Shown piece by piece: positions 44,848 through 53,674 of a stretch of DNA of 64,000 nucleotides (within the stretch, counting starts at the first letter, position 1; each line of letters opens with the position of its first letter). Origin of the DNA: Cyanobium sp. NS01 (lineage in GTDB: Bacteria > Cyanobacteriota > Cyanobacteriia > PCC-6307 > Cyanobiaceae); assembly GCF_014280235.1 (NCBI RefSeq), contig NZ_CP047940.1:1984001-2048000 (forward strand). Direction: 5' to 3'. A program made the position numbers and the translations under genes. The notes beneath the pieces are model-generated. The model was given only the letters and a program-made list of their open reading frames with translations. It was not told the DNA's origin and made no database searches.

Positions 44848-46473
44848 ATGACGATCGCCAGTCCAGGCCCTCTGCCCCAGGAGGGTCTGCAGCCCACCGG
44901 GTGGGCCCGCTATCTCAGCTTCAGCCTCGATCACAAGGTGATCGGGCTTCAGTATCTGGTGTGCGGCTTTGCCTTCTATCTGGTGGGAGGGGCGCTGGCC
45001 GGTGTGATCCGCACCGAGCTGGTCAGTCCGATGTCCGACTTCGTGAGCCGTGACACCTACAACGAGGTGCTGACGCTGCACGGCACGGTGATGATCTTTC
45101 TGTGGATCGTGCCCGTGGTCAATGGCGGCTTCGGCAACTATCTGATTCCCTTCTACGTCGGCGCCCGGGACATGGCCTTCCCGAGGCTCAATGCCGTGGC
45201 CTTCTGGATGATTCCGCCGGCTGGCATCCTGCTGATCAGCAGCTATTTCCTGGCGGGCGCCGCTGCCCAGTCCGGCTGGACAGCCTACCCACCCCTCAGT
45301 CTCACCACCCCGGCTGCCGGCCAGGTGGTGTGGATTCTGAGTGTGCTGCTGCTGGGGGGCAGTTCCATCTTCGGCGCCATCAATTTCATCGCCACGGTGC
45401 TGAAGCTGCGCCGCCCTGGCCTGAAGATGATGCAGTTGCCGATGTACTGCTGGGCGATGCTGGGCACCAGCCTGCTGGTAGTGCTCTCAACCCCTGTGCT
45501 GGCCGGCGTGTTGATCCTGCTGAGCTTCGACATCGTGGCCCACACCGGCTTCTTCAACCCGGCCCTGGGCGGCAACGTGGTGGTCTACCAGCACCTCTTC
45601 TGGTTCTATTCCCATCCAGCCGTGTACATCATGGTGCTGCCGGCCTTCGGCCTGGTCAGCGAAATCCTGCCGGTGCATGCCCGCAAGCCCCTGTTCGGCT
45701 ACACCACCATGGTGTACTCGATCATGGGCATCGTGGGGCTGGGCCTGATCGTGTGGGCCCACCACATGTTCACTAGTGGCACACCCCCCTGGATGCGGCT
45801 GTTTTTCACCATTGCCACCTCATTCATTGCGGTGCCCACGGGCATCAAGTTCTTCAACTGGATCGCCACCCTGTGGGGAGGCAAGATCGCCCTCAACTCG
45901 GCGATGCTGTTTTCATGCGGCTTCATTCTGAACTTCGTGTTCGGCGGCATCACAGGCATCAGCCTGGCCCAGGTGCCCTTCGACATCCATGTTCATGACA
46001 CCTACTTTGTAGTGGGTCATTTTCACTACATCGTCTACGGAGGCACGGTGTTTGTGATCTTCGCCTCGCTCTACCACTGGTATCCGAAGTTCACGGGCCG
46101 TCTGCTCAACGAGGATCTGGGTCGCCTGCACTTCGTGCTCACCCTGATCGGCTTCCAGCTCTGCTTCCTGCCCCAGCACTGGCTGGGGCTGAATGGCATG
46201 CCCAGGCGCGTGGCGGAATACGACCCGGCCTTCACCACGCTCAACCAGGTGAGCAGCGTGGGGGCCCTGATCATGGCGATCAGCATCCTGCCGCTGTTGA
46301 TCAACGTGGTGATCACGGCCAGGAATGGTGAACCGGCAGGCGACAATCCCTGGAACGCCCTGACGCCGGAATGGCTCACCTCCTCGCCCCCTCCGGTGGA
46401 GAACTGGAAGGGGGATGCCCCCCTCGTCACCGAGCCCTACGGCTACGGCACCCGTCCTGAGGCCCAGTCATGA
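44848..46473 (+). CDS. ctaD: Cytochrome c oxidase subunit I
   Basis: Carries heme a and the heme a3-CuB centre. Heme/CuB ligands are visible in LTLHGTVMIFLWIVP, HLFWFYSHPAVYIMVLP, GLIVWAHHMFTSG and HDTYFVVGHFHYIVYGG. The K-channel region TSFIAVPTGIKFFNW is intact. 541 residues with twelve membrane segments, the standard aa3 type. Overlaps ctaE by ATGA. Confidence 0.98.
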   Translation: MTIASPGPLPQEGLQPTGWARYLSFSLDHKVIGLQYLVCGFAFYLVGGALAGVIRTELVSPMSDFVSRDTYNEVLTLHGTVMIFLWIVPVVNGGFGNYLIPFYVGARDMAFPRLNAVAFWMIPPAGILLISSYFLAGAAAQSGWTAYPPLSLTTPAAGQVVWILSVLLLGGSSIFGAINFIATVLKLRRPGLKMMQLPMYCWAMLGTSLLVVLSTPVLAGVLILLSFDIVAHTGFFNPALGGNVVVYQHLFWFYSHPAVYIMVLPAFGLVSEILPVHARKPLFGYTTMVYSIMGIVGLGLIVWAHHMFTSGTPPWMRLFFTIATSFIAVPTGIKFFNWIATLWGGKIALNSAMLFSCGFILNFVFGGITGISLAQVPFDIHVHDTYFVVGHFHYIVYGGTVFVIFASLYHWYPKFTGRLLNEDLGRLHFVLTLIGFQLCFLPQHWLGLNGMPRRVAEYDPAFTTLNQVSSVGALIMAISILPLLINVVITARNGEPAGDNPWNALTPEWLTSSPPPVENWKGDAPLVTEPYGYGTRPEAQS

Positions 46474-47099
46474 CCACCACCAACTCCTCCGACAGCTCGC
46501 TGCTGAGCAGCCCTGCAGCGGCTGCCCCAACCGCTGAGGCCAGCACCGAGGCCGACCTGCACGCCGATGTGCGCATGTTCGGCCTCACCACCTTCCTGGT
46601 GGCCGATGGCATGACCTTTGCGGGCTTCTTCGCGGCCTACCTCACCTTCAAAGCGGTGAATCCGCTGCCCGAGGGCAGCATCTACGAGCTGGAGCTGCTG
46701 CTGCCCACCATCAACACCGTGCTGCTGGTGCTGAGCAGCTTCACCTTCCACCGCGCCGGCCGCGAGATCCGCGCCAATCGCCTGGCCGCCTGCCGCACCT
46801 GGTTGCTGGTGTCCGCCGGCCTCGGAGCCACCTTTCTGGCCGGCCAGATGGTGGAGTACTTCACCCTGCCCTTCGGCCTCACCGACAACCTCTTTGCCAG
46901 CACCTTCTATGCCCTCACGGGCTTCCACGGTCTGCACGTGACCCTGGGGGTGATCTGCATCCTGATCGTGGCCCTGCAGACCCGCAGCGGTGGTCGGATC
47001 AGCGCTGAGAAGCATTTCGGCCTCGAGGCCGCAGAACTCTACTGGCACTTTGTGGACGGCATCTGGGTGGTGCTCTACGGCATCCTTTACGTGCTCTGA
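46470..47099 (+). CDS. ctaE: Cytochrome c oxidase subunit III
   Basis: The short, five-helix type: FGLTTFLVADGMTFAGFFAAYLTFK, TINTVLLVLSSFTFHRA, STFYALTGFHGLHVTLGVICILI and LYWHFVDGIWVVLYGILYVL. The FHGLHVTLG and WHFVDGIW motifs are diagnostic. 209 residues, coupled to ctaD. Confidence 0.97.
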   Translation: MTTTNSSDSSLLSSPAAAAPTAEASTEADLHADVRMFGLTTFLVADGMTFAGFFAAYLTFKAVNPLPEGSIYELELLLPTINTVLLVLSSFTFHRAGREIRANRLAACRTWLLVSAGLGATFLAGQMVEYFTLPFGLTDNLFASTFYALTGFHGLHVTLGVICILIVALQTRSGGRISAEKHFGLEAAELYWHFVDGIWVVLYGILYVL

Positions 47100-47184
47100 G
47101 CCCCTTCCAGCCCCGGGATTGTTGCCGATCAGCCTGCGGACTGGGCACAATTCAGCTCATGACCTGTCGCCAGGATCTCCAGGC

Positions 47185-47634
47185 ATGAGTCCCAGCAGTG
47201 GCGGTGGTCCGGGCGGGATGCTCGAAGGCAAGGCCCTGCTCGACAGGGCCAGAGCCCTCAGCGACCAGCCCGAAGACCTGATTGCCCGCGCCTGTGGGTA
47301 CGTCGGCCCCAGTGGCCGCGTGCTCAGGAAGAGTTTCCACAAGGCCCTGGTGGCCGCCAAGGGCTACCCCGTTCCCGAGGCGAGCTCCGGTCGCAGCGCC
47401 GCCGCCCCAGGCCCCGGCAAGGGGCGGCAGGCGGAGTTCCGCACCCGCGTGCACGGCAACGGCAATCTGCTGATCGGCAACGCCTACACCCGCCGGCTGG
47501 GGCTGCAGCCCGGCCAGGAATTCCGCATCGAACTGCAGCGGGACAGCCGCTCCATCCGGCTGCTGCCGCTCCAAGACGGCGAGTTCCCCGAGGCCGAAGC
47601 CAGCGACGACACCGCTTCAGCGGGGTGCGACTGA
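47185..47634 (+). CDS. cyAbrB-type transcriptional regulator
   Basis: Cyanobacterial AbrB-like proteins are DNA-binding regulators of nitrogen and carbon metabolism. The 149-residue protein has the cyAbrB N-terminal region LEGKALLDRARALSDQPEDLIARACGYV...FHKALVAAKGY. The C-terminal half is the AbrB swapped-hairpin domain: RVHGNGNLLIGNAYTRRLGLQPGQEFRIEL then SIRLLPL. ATG 47185 is chosen because upstream codons show no family resemblance. It stands alone after ctaE. Confidence 0.88.
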   Translation: MSPSSGGGPGGMLEGKALLDRARALSDQPEDLIARACGYVGPSGRVLRKSFHKALVAAKGYPVPEASSGRSAAAPGPGKGRQAEFRTRVHGNGNLLIGNAYTRRLGLQPGQEFRIELQRDSRSIRLLPLQDGEFPEAEASDDTASAGCD

Positions 47635-47674
47635 GCACGTTTCGCCCGGGGTGGCTCTCCAGCGGTTCAGGACC

Positions 47675-48286
47675 TCAGCTGCCGGGGGGTTCGGGCTGGC
47701 CGGCTGTGTCCTGATCGGGGCCGTGGAAACTGGCGCTGAAGCTGAGCAGGTCGAGGCCACTGAACACGAAGCTGATGCCCACCAGCAGGCCCAGCACCTG
47801 CAACAGCACAGGGCCGGGCAGCAGCAGGATCGTCGTGCCCAGGGCCAGGGTGATCAGGCCGTTGAGCAGGCCCCAGCCCCAGCCCCGAATGCGCCGGTGG
47901 GCCAGGGACACCCCCAGGGCCACCAAACCCTCCACCACGAACACCACTCCGATGGCCAGGGCCAGGGTGGCGATCGGGGCCGCCGCCTGGGTCGGTCCCG
48001 AACCGAGCTGCAGCAGCATCGACAGCCCCGCTGCCACCAGCAGGGTGGACACCACCAGACGCCAGAAGGCCAGCCAGCGGCCGAGCAGCCGGGCCCGCAT
48101 CAGGTTGTTGATCCAGCCGAGCAGGCCTCCCACCAGAAAGATCAGCGCCACCATCGCCGTGACCCAGAGGGAGGCGGCCAGCGGAAAGATCATCGCCAGC
48201 AAGCCGAGCACCAGCATCAGCACCCCCTCCCCGAGGGTGAAGGTCCTCAGAGCTGCCGCATCCCGGGCTGGGCTGAGCTGGACCAT
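47675..48286 (-). CDS. HdeD/DUF308-family membrane protein
   Basis: The 203-residue protein has six hydrophobic segments in two repeats of three, the DUF308 pattern: GEGVLMLVLGLLAMIFPLAAS, MVALIFLVGGLLGWINNL, then VVFVVEGLVALGVSLAHRRIRGWGWGLLNGLITLALG. HdeD of E. coli is linked to acid resistance; the role in cyanobacteria is unknown. Monocistronic, next to ribE on the same strand. Confidence 0.85.
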   Translation of the reverse strand: MVQLSPARDAAALRTFTLGEGVLMLVLGLLAMIFPLAASLWVTAMVALIFLVGGLLGWINNLMRARLLGRWLAFWRLVVSTLLVAAGLSMLLQLGSGPTQAAAPIATLALAIGVVFVVEGLVALGVSLAHRRIRGWGWGLLNGLITLALGTTILLLPGPVLLQVLGLLVGISFVFSGLDLLSFSASFHGPDQDTAGQPEPPGS

Positions 48287-48313
48287 GGCAACGCAAGAGG
48301 CAGAGGCTGGACC

Positions 48314-48967
48314 CTAGGCCTGCCAGCCGTGTTCAGCCAGCCAGGCGCGGTCGAGGTCGGGCTGGGCGCCGCCAGCCAGCAGCCGTTCGGTGTATTTGGC
48401 CAGCAGATCGGCCTCCAGGTTCACCCCATCGCCCTGGCGCAGGCCCTGCAGGGTGGTGCCCCGCCAGGTGTGGGGAATCACGGCGATCCAGAAGCTGACG
48501 CCATCGGGGCTGCAGCCCGCCACGGTGAGGCTGATGCCGTTCACGCAGACGCTGGCCTTGTCGCACACGTAGCGGCCGTAGGCCGGATCCTGCCAGGCCA
48601 GATCCAGCCGCCACGACTCCCCCTCGGCCGCCACCGACAGCACGGTGCCGAGGCCATCGACATGACCGCTCACCAGGTGGCCGCCGAGGCGATCGGCCAG
48701 CCGCAGCGCCGGCTCCAGATTCACGGCGCCCCGGCGTTCCGCCCGGGCCGCAAGCGTGCTGCGGCGCAGGGTTTCGTCACTGACATCGGCGCGGAAGCCA
48801 TCGCTGAAGCGCTCCGCCACCGTGAGGCACACCCCATCCACGGCCACGCTCTCGCCCAGGGCCAGATCGTGGGCCGACCAGCCGCCCTCGCTGGCGGCCC
48901 AGCGCAGCCGCACACCACCCTGCACCCGTTCGATCGTGCCCGTGGCCTGGACCAGTCCGGTGAACAT
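48314..48967 (-). CDS. ribE: Riboflavin synthase subunit alpha
   Basis: Dismutates two 6,7-dimethyl-8-ribityllumazine to riboflavin plus a pyrimidine. The chosen ATG 48967 gives the canonical N-terminus MFTGLVQATGTIERV. Two lumazine-binding repeats follow: LGESVAVDGVCLTVAERFSDGFRADVSDETLRRS and KASVCVNGISLTVAGCSPDGVSFWIAVIPHTWRGTTL, with GGHLVSGHVDGLG between. 217 residues. The frame extends to 49030 without resemblance. Confidence 0.96.
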   Translation of the reverse strand: MFTGLVQATGTIERVQGGVRLRWAASEGGWSAHDLALGESVAVDGVCLTVAERFSDGFRADVSDETLRRSTLAARAERRGAVNLEPALRLADRLGGHLVSGHVDGLGTVLSVAAEGESWRLDLAWQDPAYGRYVCDKASVCVNGISLTVAGCSPDGVSFWIAVIPHTWRGTTLQGLRQGDGVNLEADLLAKYTERLLAGGAQPDLDRAWLAEHGWQA

Positions 48968-49038
48968 CGGCGTGGGCTCCAGCTCCTCCTGGCCATAATC
49001 AGGCACGGGTTCATCGCTGCCTAGCGGCACTGCCGGCC

Positions 49039-49617
49039 ATGGTCGAAATGCGCGTCGCCGGCATCGCCCTGGATGCGGCCAGCCGCAGCCCGATCGTGCT
49101 GCTGCGGGACCCGGCCGGCCGGCGCCAGGTGCCGATCTGGATCGACCAGGCCCAGGCCCAGAACATCCTGGTGGGGCTCGGCCATGACCGCCCCCCGCGG
49201 CCCCTCAGCCACGACCTGATGGTGGCCCTGCTCGAGGCGGGCGGACTGCATCTGGAGCGGGTGATCATCCACGCCATCGAGGAGAGCACCTTCCGCGCTG
49301 TGCTGAAGCTGCGCAGCCAAGACAACCCGGGCCCCGAAGGCCTGAGCGAAGTCGATGCCCGGCCGAGCGATGCCATCGCCCTGGCCGTGCGCACCGGCAC
49401 GCCGATCTGGATGCTGGAGGAGGTGGTGGCGGATGCCTCGATTCCGGTGGACGCCGAGGCCGACGCCGCCGACCAGGCCCATTTCCGCCGCTTCCTCGAC
49501 TCGGTGAGCCCCGCCGAGCTGGTGCGGCAGCTGGGCCGGGCCCAGCCCGAGAACGACCCCAGCCCCAGCGACCCCGGCGAACCGGACACCCCGGATCAGC
49601 CGCGTGAACCCAGCTAG
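49039..49617 (+). CDS. Bifunctional nuclease (BFN/DUF151) family protein
   Basis: The N-terminal ~150 residues fit DUF151: MVEMRVAGIALDAASRSPIVLLRD, VPIWIDQAQAQNI, THDL-like SHDLMVALLEAGG, and SEVDARPSDAIALAVRTGTPIWMLEEV. A UvrC-interaction-like helix and an acidic Pro-rich tail end the protein. Plant BFN homologues show RNase and DNase activity; the bacterial role is not settled. Overlaps the next gene by 14 bases. Confidence 0.88.
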   Translation: MVEMRVAGIALDAASRSPIVLLRDPAGRRQVPIWIDQAQAQNILVGLGHDRPPRPLSHDLMVALLEAGGLHLERVIIHAIEESTFRAVLKLRSQDNPGPEGLSEVDARPSDAIALAVRTGTPIWMLEEVVADASIPVDAEADAADQAHFRRFLDSVSPAELVRQLGRAQPENDPSPSDPGEPDTPDQPREPS

Positions 49618-50776
49618 ACGGCCGTTCGGGCGGGGGCCGGCGGTGTCGGCCTTCAGCCTGGGCACAATGCGCGCCCTGGGCAGCCCCGGCCAGATGGAGG
49701 CGGTGCTGGGCGCGGCCCTGGCCGCCGGCATCAACCATCTGGAAACCGCCCCCGCCTACGGGCCAGCGGAGCGCTTTCTGGGGGAGGCCATCGCCGCCCT
49801 GGCGCGGCGGGGCCTGGCGCCCCAGGGGGGCTGGCTGATCACCAGCAAGCTGCTGCCGGGCGGCGACCTGGCCAGCAGCCAGCAGCAGCTGCGGGGCATC
49901 CTCATGCGCCTGGGGGTGCCGCGGCTGCACGGCCTCGCCGTGCACGGGCTGAACACGCCCGAGCACCTGGCCTGGGCCTGCCAGGGGCCGGGCGCCGAAC
50001 TGCTCGCCTGGGCTCTGGAACAAGGGCTGGTGGGCCAGGTGGGCTTCAGCAGCCACGGCAGCCAGGCCGTGATCGAGCAGGCCCTGGCCAGCGGTCGCTT
50101 CAGCTTCTGCGCCCTGCACGTTCACCTGTTCGACCAGAGCCGCCTGCCCCTGGCGCGGGCCGCCCTGGCGGCAGGTCTGGGGGTGCTGGCCATCTCCCCC
50201 GCCGACAAGGGCGGCCAGCTCTATGCCCCCTCGCCCGAGCTGCTGGCCGACTGCGCGCCGTTCCAGCCCCTGGAGCTGGCCTACCGCTTTCTGCTGGAGC
50301 AGGGGATCTCCACCCTCAGCCTGGGGGCGGCCCAGCCCGGGGATCTGATCTGGGCCGAGCGCTGGCAGGCGGGCGAACTGGGGGGCGGCGGCCCGCTCGG
50401 CCAGGCCAGCCCCGAGGCTCTCAGCCAGGAGGTCAGGGCCGCCCTGGCCCGGCTGAGCGAGGGGGCGGCGGAGCGGCTCGGCGCCGAGCGCTGCGGCCAG
50501 TGCCGGGCCTGCCTGCCCTGCCCCAGTGCCGTGCCGATTCCCGAGCTGCTGCGGCTGCGCAACCTGGCCGTGGGCCATGGCATGGAGAGCTTTGCCCGGG
50601 AGCGCTACAACCTGATCGGCCGGGCGGGCCACTGGTGGGAGAGCCTCAATGCCGAGGCCTGCCGGGAATGCGGCGTCTGCCTGCCCCGCTGCCCCCACGG
50701 GCTGGCGATTCCCGAGCTGCTGGCCGACACCCACCGCCGCCTGGCGGCCGCGCCGCGGCGGCGGCTCTGGGGTTGA
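49604..50776 (+). CDS. Aldo/keto reductase with C-terminal double [4Fe-4S] ferredoxin-like module
   Basis: The AKR barrel is recognisable by LETAPAYGPAERFLGEAI (catalytic Tyr), ITSKLLPGG (Lys region) and GLAVHGLNTPEHL (His). The C-terminal ~100 residues carry two Cys clusters, C297-x2-C-x2-C-x2-CP and C353-x2-C-x2-C-x3-CP, able to hold two [4Fe-4S] clusters. This Fe-S AKR architecture is known in bacteria but its substrate is undefined; a ferredoxin rather than NADPH donor is plausible. GTG 49604 start within the previous gene. Confidence 0.88.
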   Translation: MNPARRPFGRGPAVSAFSLGTMRALGSPGQMEAVLGAALAAGINHLETAPAYGPAERFLGEAIAALARRGLAPQGGWLITSKLLPGGDLASSQQQLRGILMRLGVPRLHGLAVHGLNTPEHLAWACQGPGAELLAWALEQGLVGQVGFSSHGSQAVIEQALASGRFSFCALHVHLFDQSRLPLARAALAAGLGVLAISPADKGGQLYAPSPELLADCAPFQPLELAYRFLLEQGISTLSLGAAQPGDLIWAERWQAGELGGGGPLGQASPEALSQEVRAALARLSEGAAERLGAERCGQCRACLPCPSAVPIPELLRLRNLAVGHGMESFARERYNLIGRAGHWWESLNAEACRECGVCLPRCPHGLAIPELLADTHRRLAAAPRRRLWG

Positions 50777-50806
50777 GCGGGCCGCCGGGTGTTCAGGGGC
50801 TGGGCT

Positions 50807-51835
50807 TCAGGTTCCGGGCAGCGGCGCCGCGGCGTCCCAGCGGCTCTGGAGGGCCAGGCGCTCGGCAGTGTCGAGGGGGGGCAGGCTCCAGCAGCGCTCG
50901 AGCAGACCCGCTGGCGGCAGCAGCAGGCTGGCGATGGCCGCCGGGAAACGGCTCACCAGCGGCTCCAGCTGCTCTCGCGGCAGGGGCGGCACCCAGCCGG
51001 CCGCCAGCAGGGAGGCCAGCAGCGGCCCCTCCAGCAGCTCCGCCAGCCAGGCCAGGGGCACGGGCTGCTCCACACCGGTGGGCCTCAGCAGCAGCTCCCA
51101 GCTGAGCGGTGCCCCACTGGCGGGCCACAGCACGGCCAGGCGCAGGTCGCGCCGCAGCAGTGGCACCAACCGGCGCAGGGGCAGCACGGCGGCCTCGGCC
51201 GCGCCGCTCAGCACCAGGTTGAGGCCATCGCGTTCGTCGTAGGCCAGGGCCTGGCGCCGCAGCTGCTTCAGCTGCTCCGGCTCGGAGCCCACCAGGGCCA
51301 TGCACACCCGGGGGCTGGAGGGCAGCACCAGCCGCCCGCGCAGACTCGGATCCAGCAGCAGCGACCAGCCCTCCTGAGCCCGTTCCTGCAGGTCGGGACG
51401 GGAGCGCAGCAGGATGACCCAGGGCGTGAACGACCAGGGATAGGCCAGCGCCGGCTGTCCCTCGGGCGCGAACAGCCTGCTGGCCGACGCCGCCAGGGGG
51501 GTGAGGCGGGCCAGCAGCTCCGGGGCCCCGAAGGATTGCCAGCTGGAGGATGCCACCGAGCCGGCCCAGCCATCACTGAGGGCCAGCAGGGCGGCGACGG
51601 GGTCGCGCCGGCCCTGCTCCAGCACGGCCTGGGGCGCCTCGAGCTGGCGCGCCCGCCAACCAGCCGGCAGGTCCTTGAGCCAGGCAGCCGGCAGCTGCTT
51701 GGCCGTGAGCGCCAGCACCGCCGCCCCCTGCGCAGAGCGGCAGCCGCCGAGCAGCCAGGGCGCTCCCAGCGCCGCCGCCCCCACTCCCAGGCGCAGCAGC
51801 TCTCGGCGGCAGAGGAACTCCGGTGAACTGGCCAT
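50807..51835 (-). CDS. Tat-type exported ABC substrate-binding lipoprotein, polyamine-like
   Basis: From ATG 51835 the leader has a twin Arg (CRRELLRLGVGAAALGAPWLLGGC) and a lipobox LGGC, so it should be a Tat-exported lipoprotein. The mature part resembles spermidine/putrescine-type periplasmic binding proteins: YPWSFTPWVILLRSRPDLQE, WSLLLDPSLRGRLVLPSSPRV and LPLAWLAELLEGPLLASLLAAGWV. No permease or ATPase is adjacent. It follows cobT by 43 bases on the same strand. Ligand unknown. Confidence 0.75.
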   Translation of the reverse strand: MASSPEFLCRRELLRLGVGAAALGAPWLLGGCRSAQGAAVLALTAKQLPAAWLKDLPAGWRARQLEAPQAVLEQGRRDPVAALLALSDGWAGSVASSSWQSFGAPELLARLTPLAASASRLFAPEGQPALAYPWSFTPWVILLRSRPDLQERAQEGWSLLLDPSLRGRLVLPSSPRVCMALVGSEPEQLKQLRRQALAYDERDGLNLVLSGAAEAAVLPLRRLVPLLRRDLRLAVLWPASGAPLSWELLLRPTGVEQPVPLAWLAELLEGPLLASLLAAGWVPPLPREQLEPLVSRFPAAIASLLLPPAGLLERCWSLPPLDTAERLALQSRWDAAAPLPGT

Positions 51836-51878
51836 CAACCGACCGTAGGAGCCGGCCCCACCCGGCCAGGGCGGCCCG

Positions 51879-53012
51879 TCAACCCCCGAGCAGCTGACGG
51901 CAGGCCAGGTCACAGGCCTGGGCGAGGGCCTCCGGGCTGTGGCCCAGCCGCTCCCAGAGCACGGCCAGCCCGCCGGCGCCCACCCCCTCCTTGACGTAGC
52001 CCCGTTCGTAGTCGCGCAGGGCAGCGCTGCGGCAGGCCGAGAAGCGCAGCCCCGCGGGCGCCAGCTGCGGCACCACCTGCCAGCGATGCCCCAGGCGTTG
52101 CAGCAAGAGGGCCAGATCGCTGCCGGGCTCATCGGCCACCCAGGCGGTGGTGGCCACCGTGATCCGGGCCACCAGACCCAGCCGCTCCCGGGGGGCGGCC
52201 AGGGCCAGCACCAGGGCCAGCACCGCCGCCATCTGGCTGCCGCCGGCCAGCAGCACGGTGCCGCCGCGGCGGGCGAAAGCCAGGGCGAGGCCAGCCGCCA
52301 GCGGCTGCATCGGATCCCCCACGGCGGCCAGCACGGCCAGCGGATCAGTCCCACTGCCAACGGCTCCTCCAACCGCTCCTCCAGCCACCCCGGCGTCCCC
52401 CAGGGCTGCCCGGGCCAGGCCCTGCCCCACCAGGCGGGCCTTGAGGGGATGGTCGCTGTGGAGCAGGCTGCCGCTCACCAGCCCATCGGCAGCCACCCCC
52501 AGCCCGCGCAGCACCCCGAGGGCCGTGGTGGTGCCGCCGGGCACACACTCCGCCAGCAGCAGGGGGCAGTCCGGCGCGCTGCGCTCCCCCCAGCGGCGGC
52601 CGCGCTGCAGCAGCGCCCGCACCCGTTGCAGCGGCAGCGCCCGGCCGCTGCTGACGCAGCGCGCTGGCCCCGCTCCCTCCAGGGCCGGCAGGCGCAGGTG
52701 CGGCACGGCGGGAGCCACGGCGCAGCCCAGGTCCACCACCTGCAGGCGCTCCAGCAGCCCCAGACGCTCCAGCACCACGTGACTGATCAGGGCAGGGCTG
52801 ACCCCCGCCGGCAGGGGTGGCAGGGCGTGGGGACGGGGCCCGAGCGGTCCGTGCACCACCAGCTCGGCATCGGCGGCGGCCGTGGCACGCCGGGAGGCGG
52901 GAGTGGCCCCGGCGGCGGAGATCCCCTCCACCGCCGCCGTGGCTGTGGCCGCCAGCAACAGCACCGGCCGGCTGCGCCCCCAGGCGACCGCCTCCGCCGG
53001 CGGGGCCGGCAT
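51879..53012 (-). CDS. cobT: CobT-type nicotinate-nucleotide phosphoribosyltransferase (cyanobacterial subtype)
   Basis: Forms the nucleotide loop base precursor of cobamides from NaMN. The product from ATG 53012 has the subtype's pattern: ISAAGATPASRRATAAADAELVVHG, PALISHVVLERLGLL, LAECVPGGTTTALGVLRGLG, LAVLAAVGDPMQPLAAGLALAFARRGGTVLLAGGSQMAAVLAL and YERGYVKEGVGAGGLAV. In picocyanobacteria the product is expected to be pseudo-B12, with adenine as the base. 377 residues. Lies 2 bases after the DUF2232 gene. Confidence 0.88.
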   Translation of the reverse strand: MPAPPAEAVAWGRSRPVLLLAATATAAVEGISAAGATPASRRATAAADAELVVHGPLGPRPHALPPLPAGVSPALISHVVLERLGLLERLQVVDLGCAVAPAVPHLRLPALEGAGPARCVSSGRALPLQRVRALLQRGRRWGERSAPDCPLLLAECVPGGTTTALGVLRGLGVAADGLVSGSLLHSDHPLKARLVGQGLARAALGDAGVAGGAVGGAVGSGTDPLAVLAAVGDPMQPLAAGLALAFARRGGTVLLAGGSQMAAVLALVLALAAPRERLGLVARITVATTAWVADEPGSDLALLLQRLGHRWQVVPQLAPAGLRFSACRSAALRDYERGYVKEGVGAGGLAVLWERLGHSPEALAQACDLACRQLLGG

Positions 53013-53014
53013 GG

Positions 53015-53674
53015 TCAGAGGGGATCGAGGGCCACAAGGGCCCTGAGGGCTGCGGGCGGTTCGCTGATGGGGGCCTGCAAGCGCGGAAAGATCCAGTAGG
53101 CCACGGCGTGCAGGGTGAGCACCACGATGGCGTTCTGCACCAGCACCAGCAGCAGCGCCGCCACCTGCACCTGGGCCAGGTCGATGGCGGACACCAGGTC
53201 CACCAGCCCCGCCAGGCGCTCCAGCAGGCCGGCCGCCGCCGTGGTGATCACCACCCAGAGATTTTCCCCCACCAGCACAGAGAGCACCGCCACCCGCACC
53301 AGGAAGCCGGCGGCGCCGATCAGGCTGCCCACCGACCAGCTGAGCCACCAGTTCAGCTTGCGCCGCCAGCACCAGCCCAGCCAGAGGGCCAGCAGGCCAT
53401 AGGGAAAGAGCAGCAGCGGGCCGCGGATCGGCCCCATCAGCGCCACCGCCAGCAGGCAGGCCACCGCCTGCCCCTCCACGGCGCAGCGCCAGCCGTGGCG
53501 CAGCTGCAGCAGGGCCAGGGGCAGGGGCAGGGCCAGGCGGAACAGGGGACTGCCCACCGGCAGGTAGTAGAGCGCCAGCCAGAGCAGCCCGGTGGCCGCG
53601 GCCAGGTAGGCGGTGTCCATCAGCTGGCGGGCCTGGCGGCGGCTGAGGCTGTTGTCGACGGACCGGGGAGCCAT
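53015..53674 (-). CDS. DUF2232 family membrane protein
   Basis: A 219-residue multispanning protein with about six hydrophobic segments and the family-like motifs RRQARQLMDTAYLAAATGLLWLALYYLPVGSPLFRLALPLPLALL and LVQNAIVVLTLHAVAYWIFPRL. DUF2232 proteins occur beside diverse housekeeping genes and may act in membrane or transport functions; no activity is proven. Its ATG overlaps the lipoprotein stop by one base (TGATG). Confidence 0.8.
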   Translation of the reverse strand: MAPRSVDNSLSRRQARQLMDTAYLAAATGLLWLALYYLPVGSPLFRLALPLPLALLQLRHGWRCAVEGQAVACLLAVALMGPIRGPLLLFPYGLLALWLGWCWRRKLNWWLSWSVGSLIGAAGFLVRVAVLSVLVGENLWVVITTAAAGLLERLAGLVDLVSAIDLAQVQVAALLLVLVQNAIVVLTLHAVAYWIFPRLQAPISEPPAALRALVALDPL

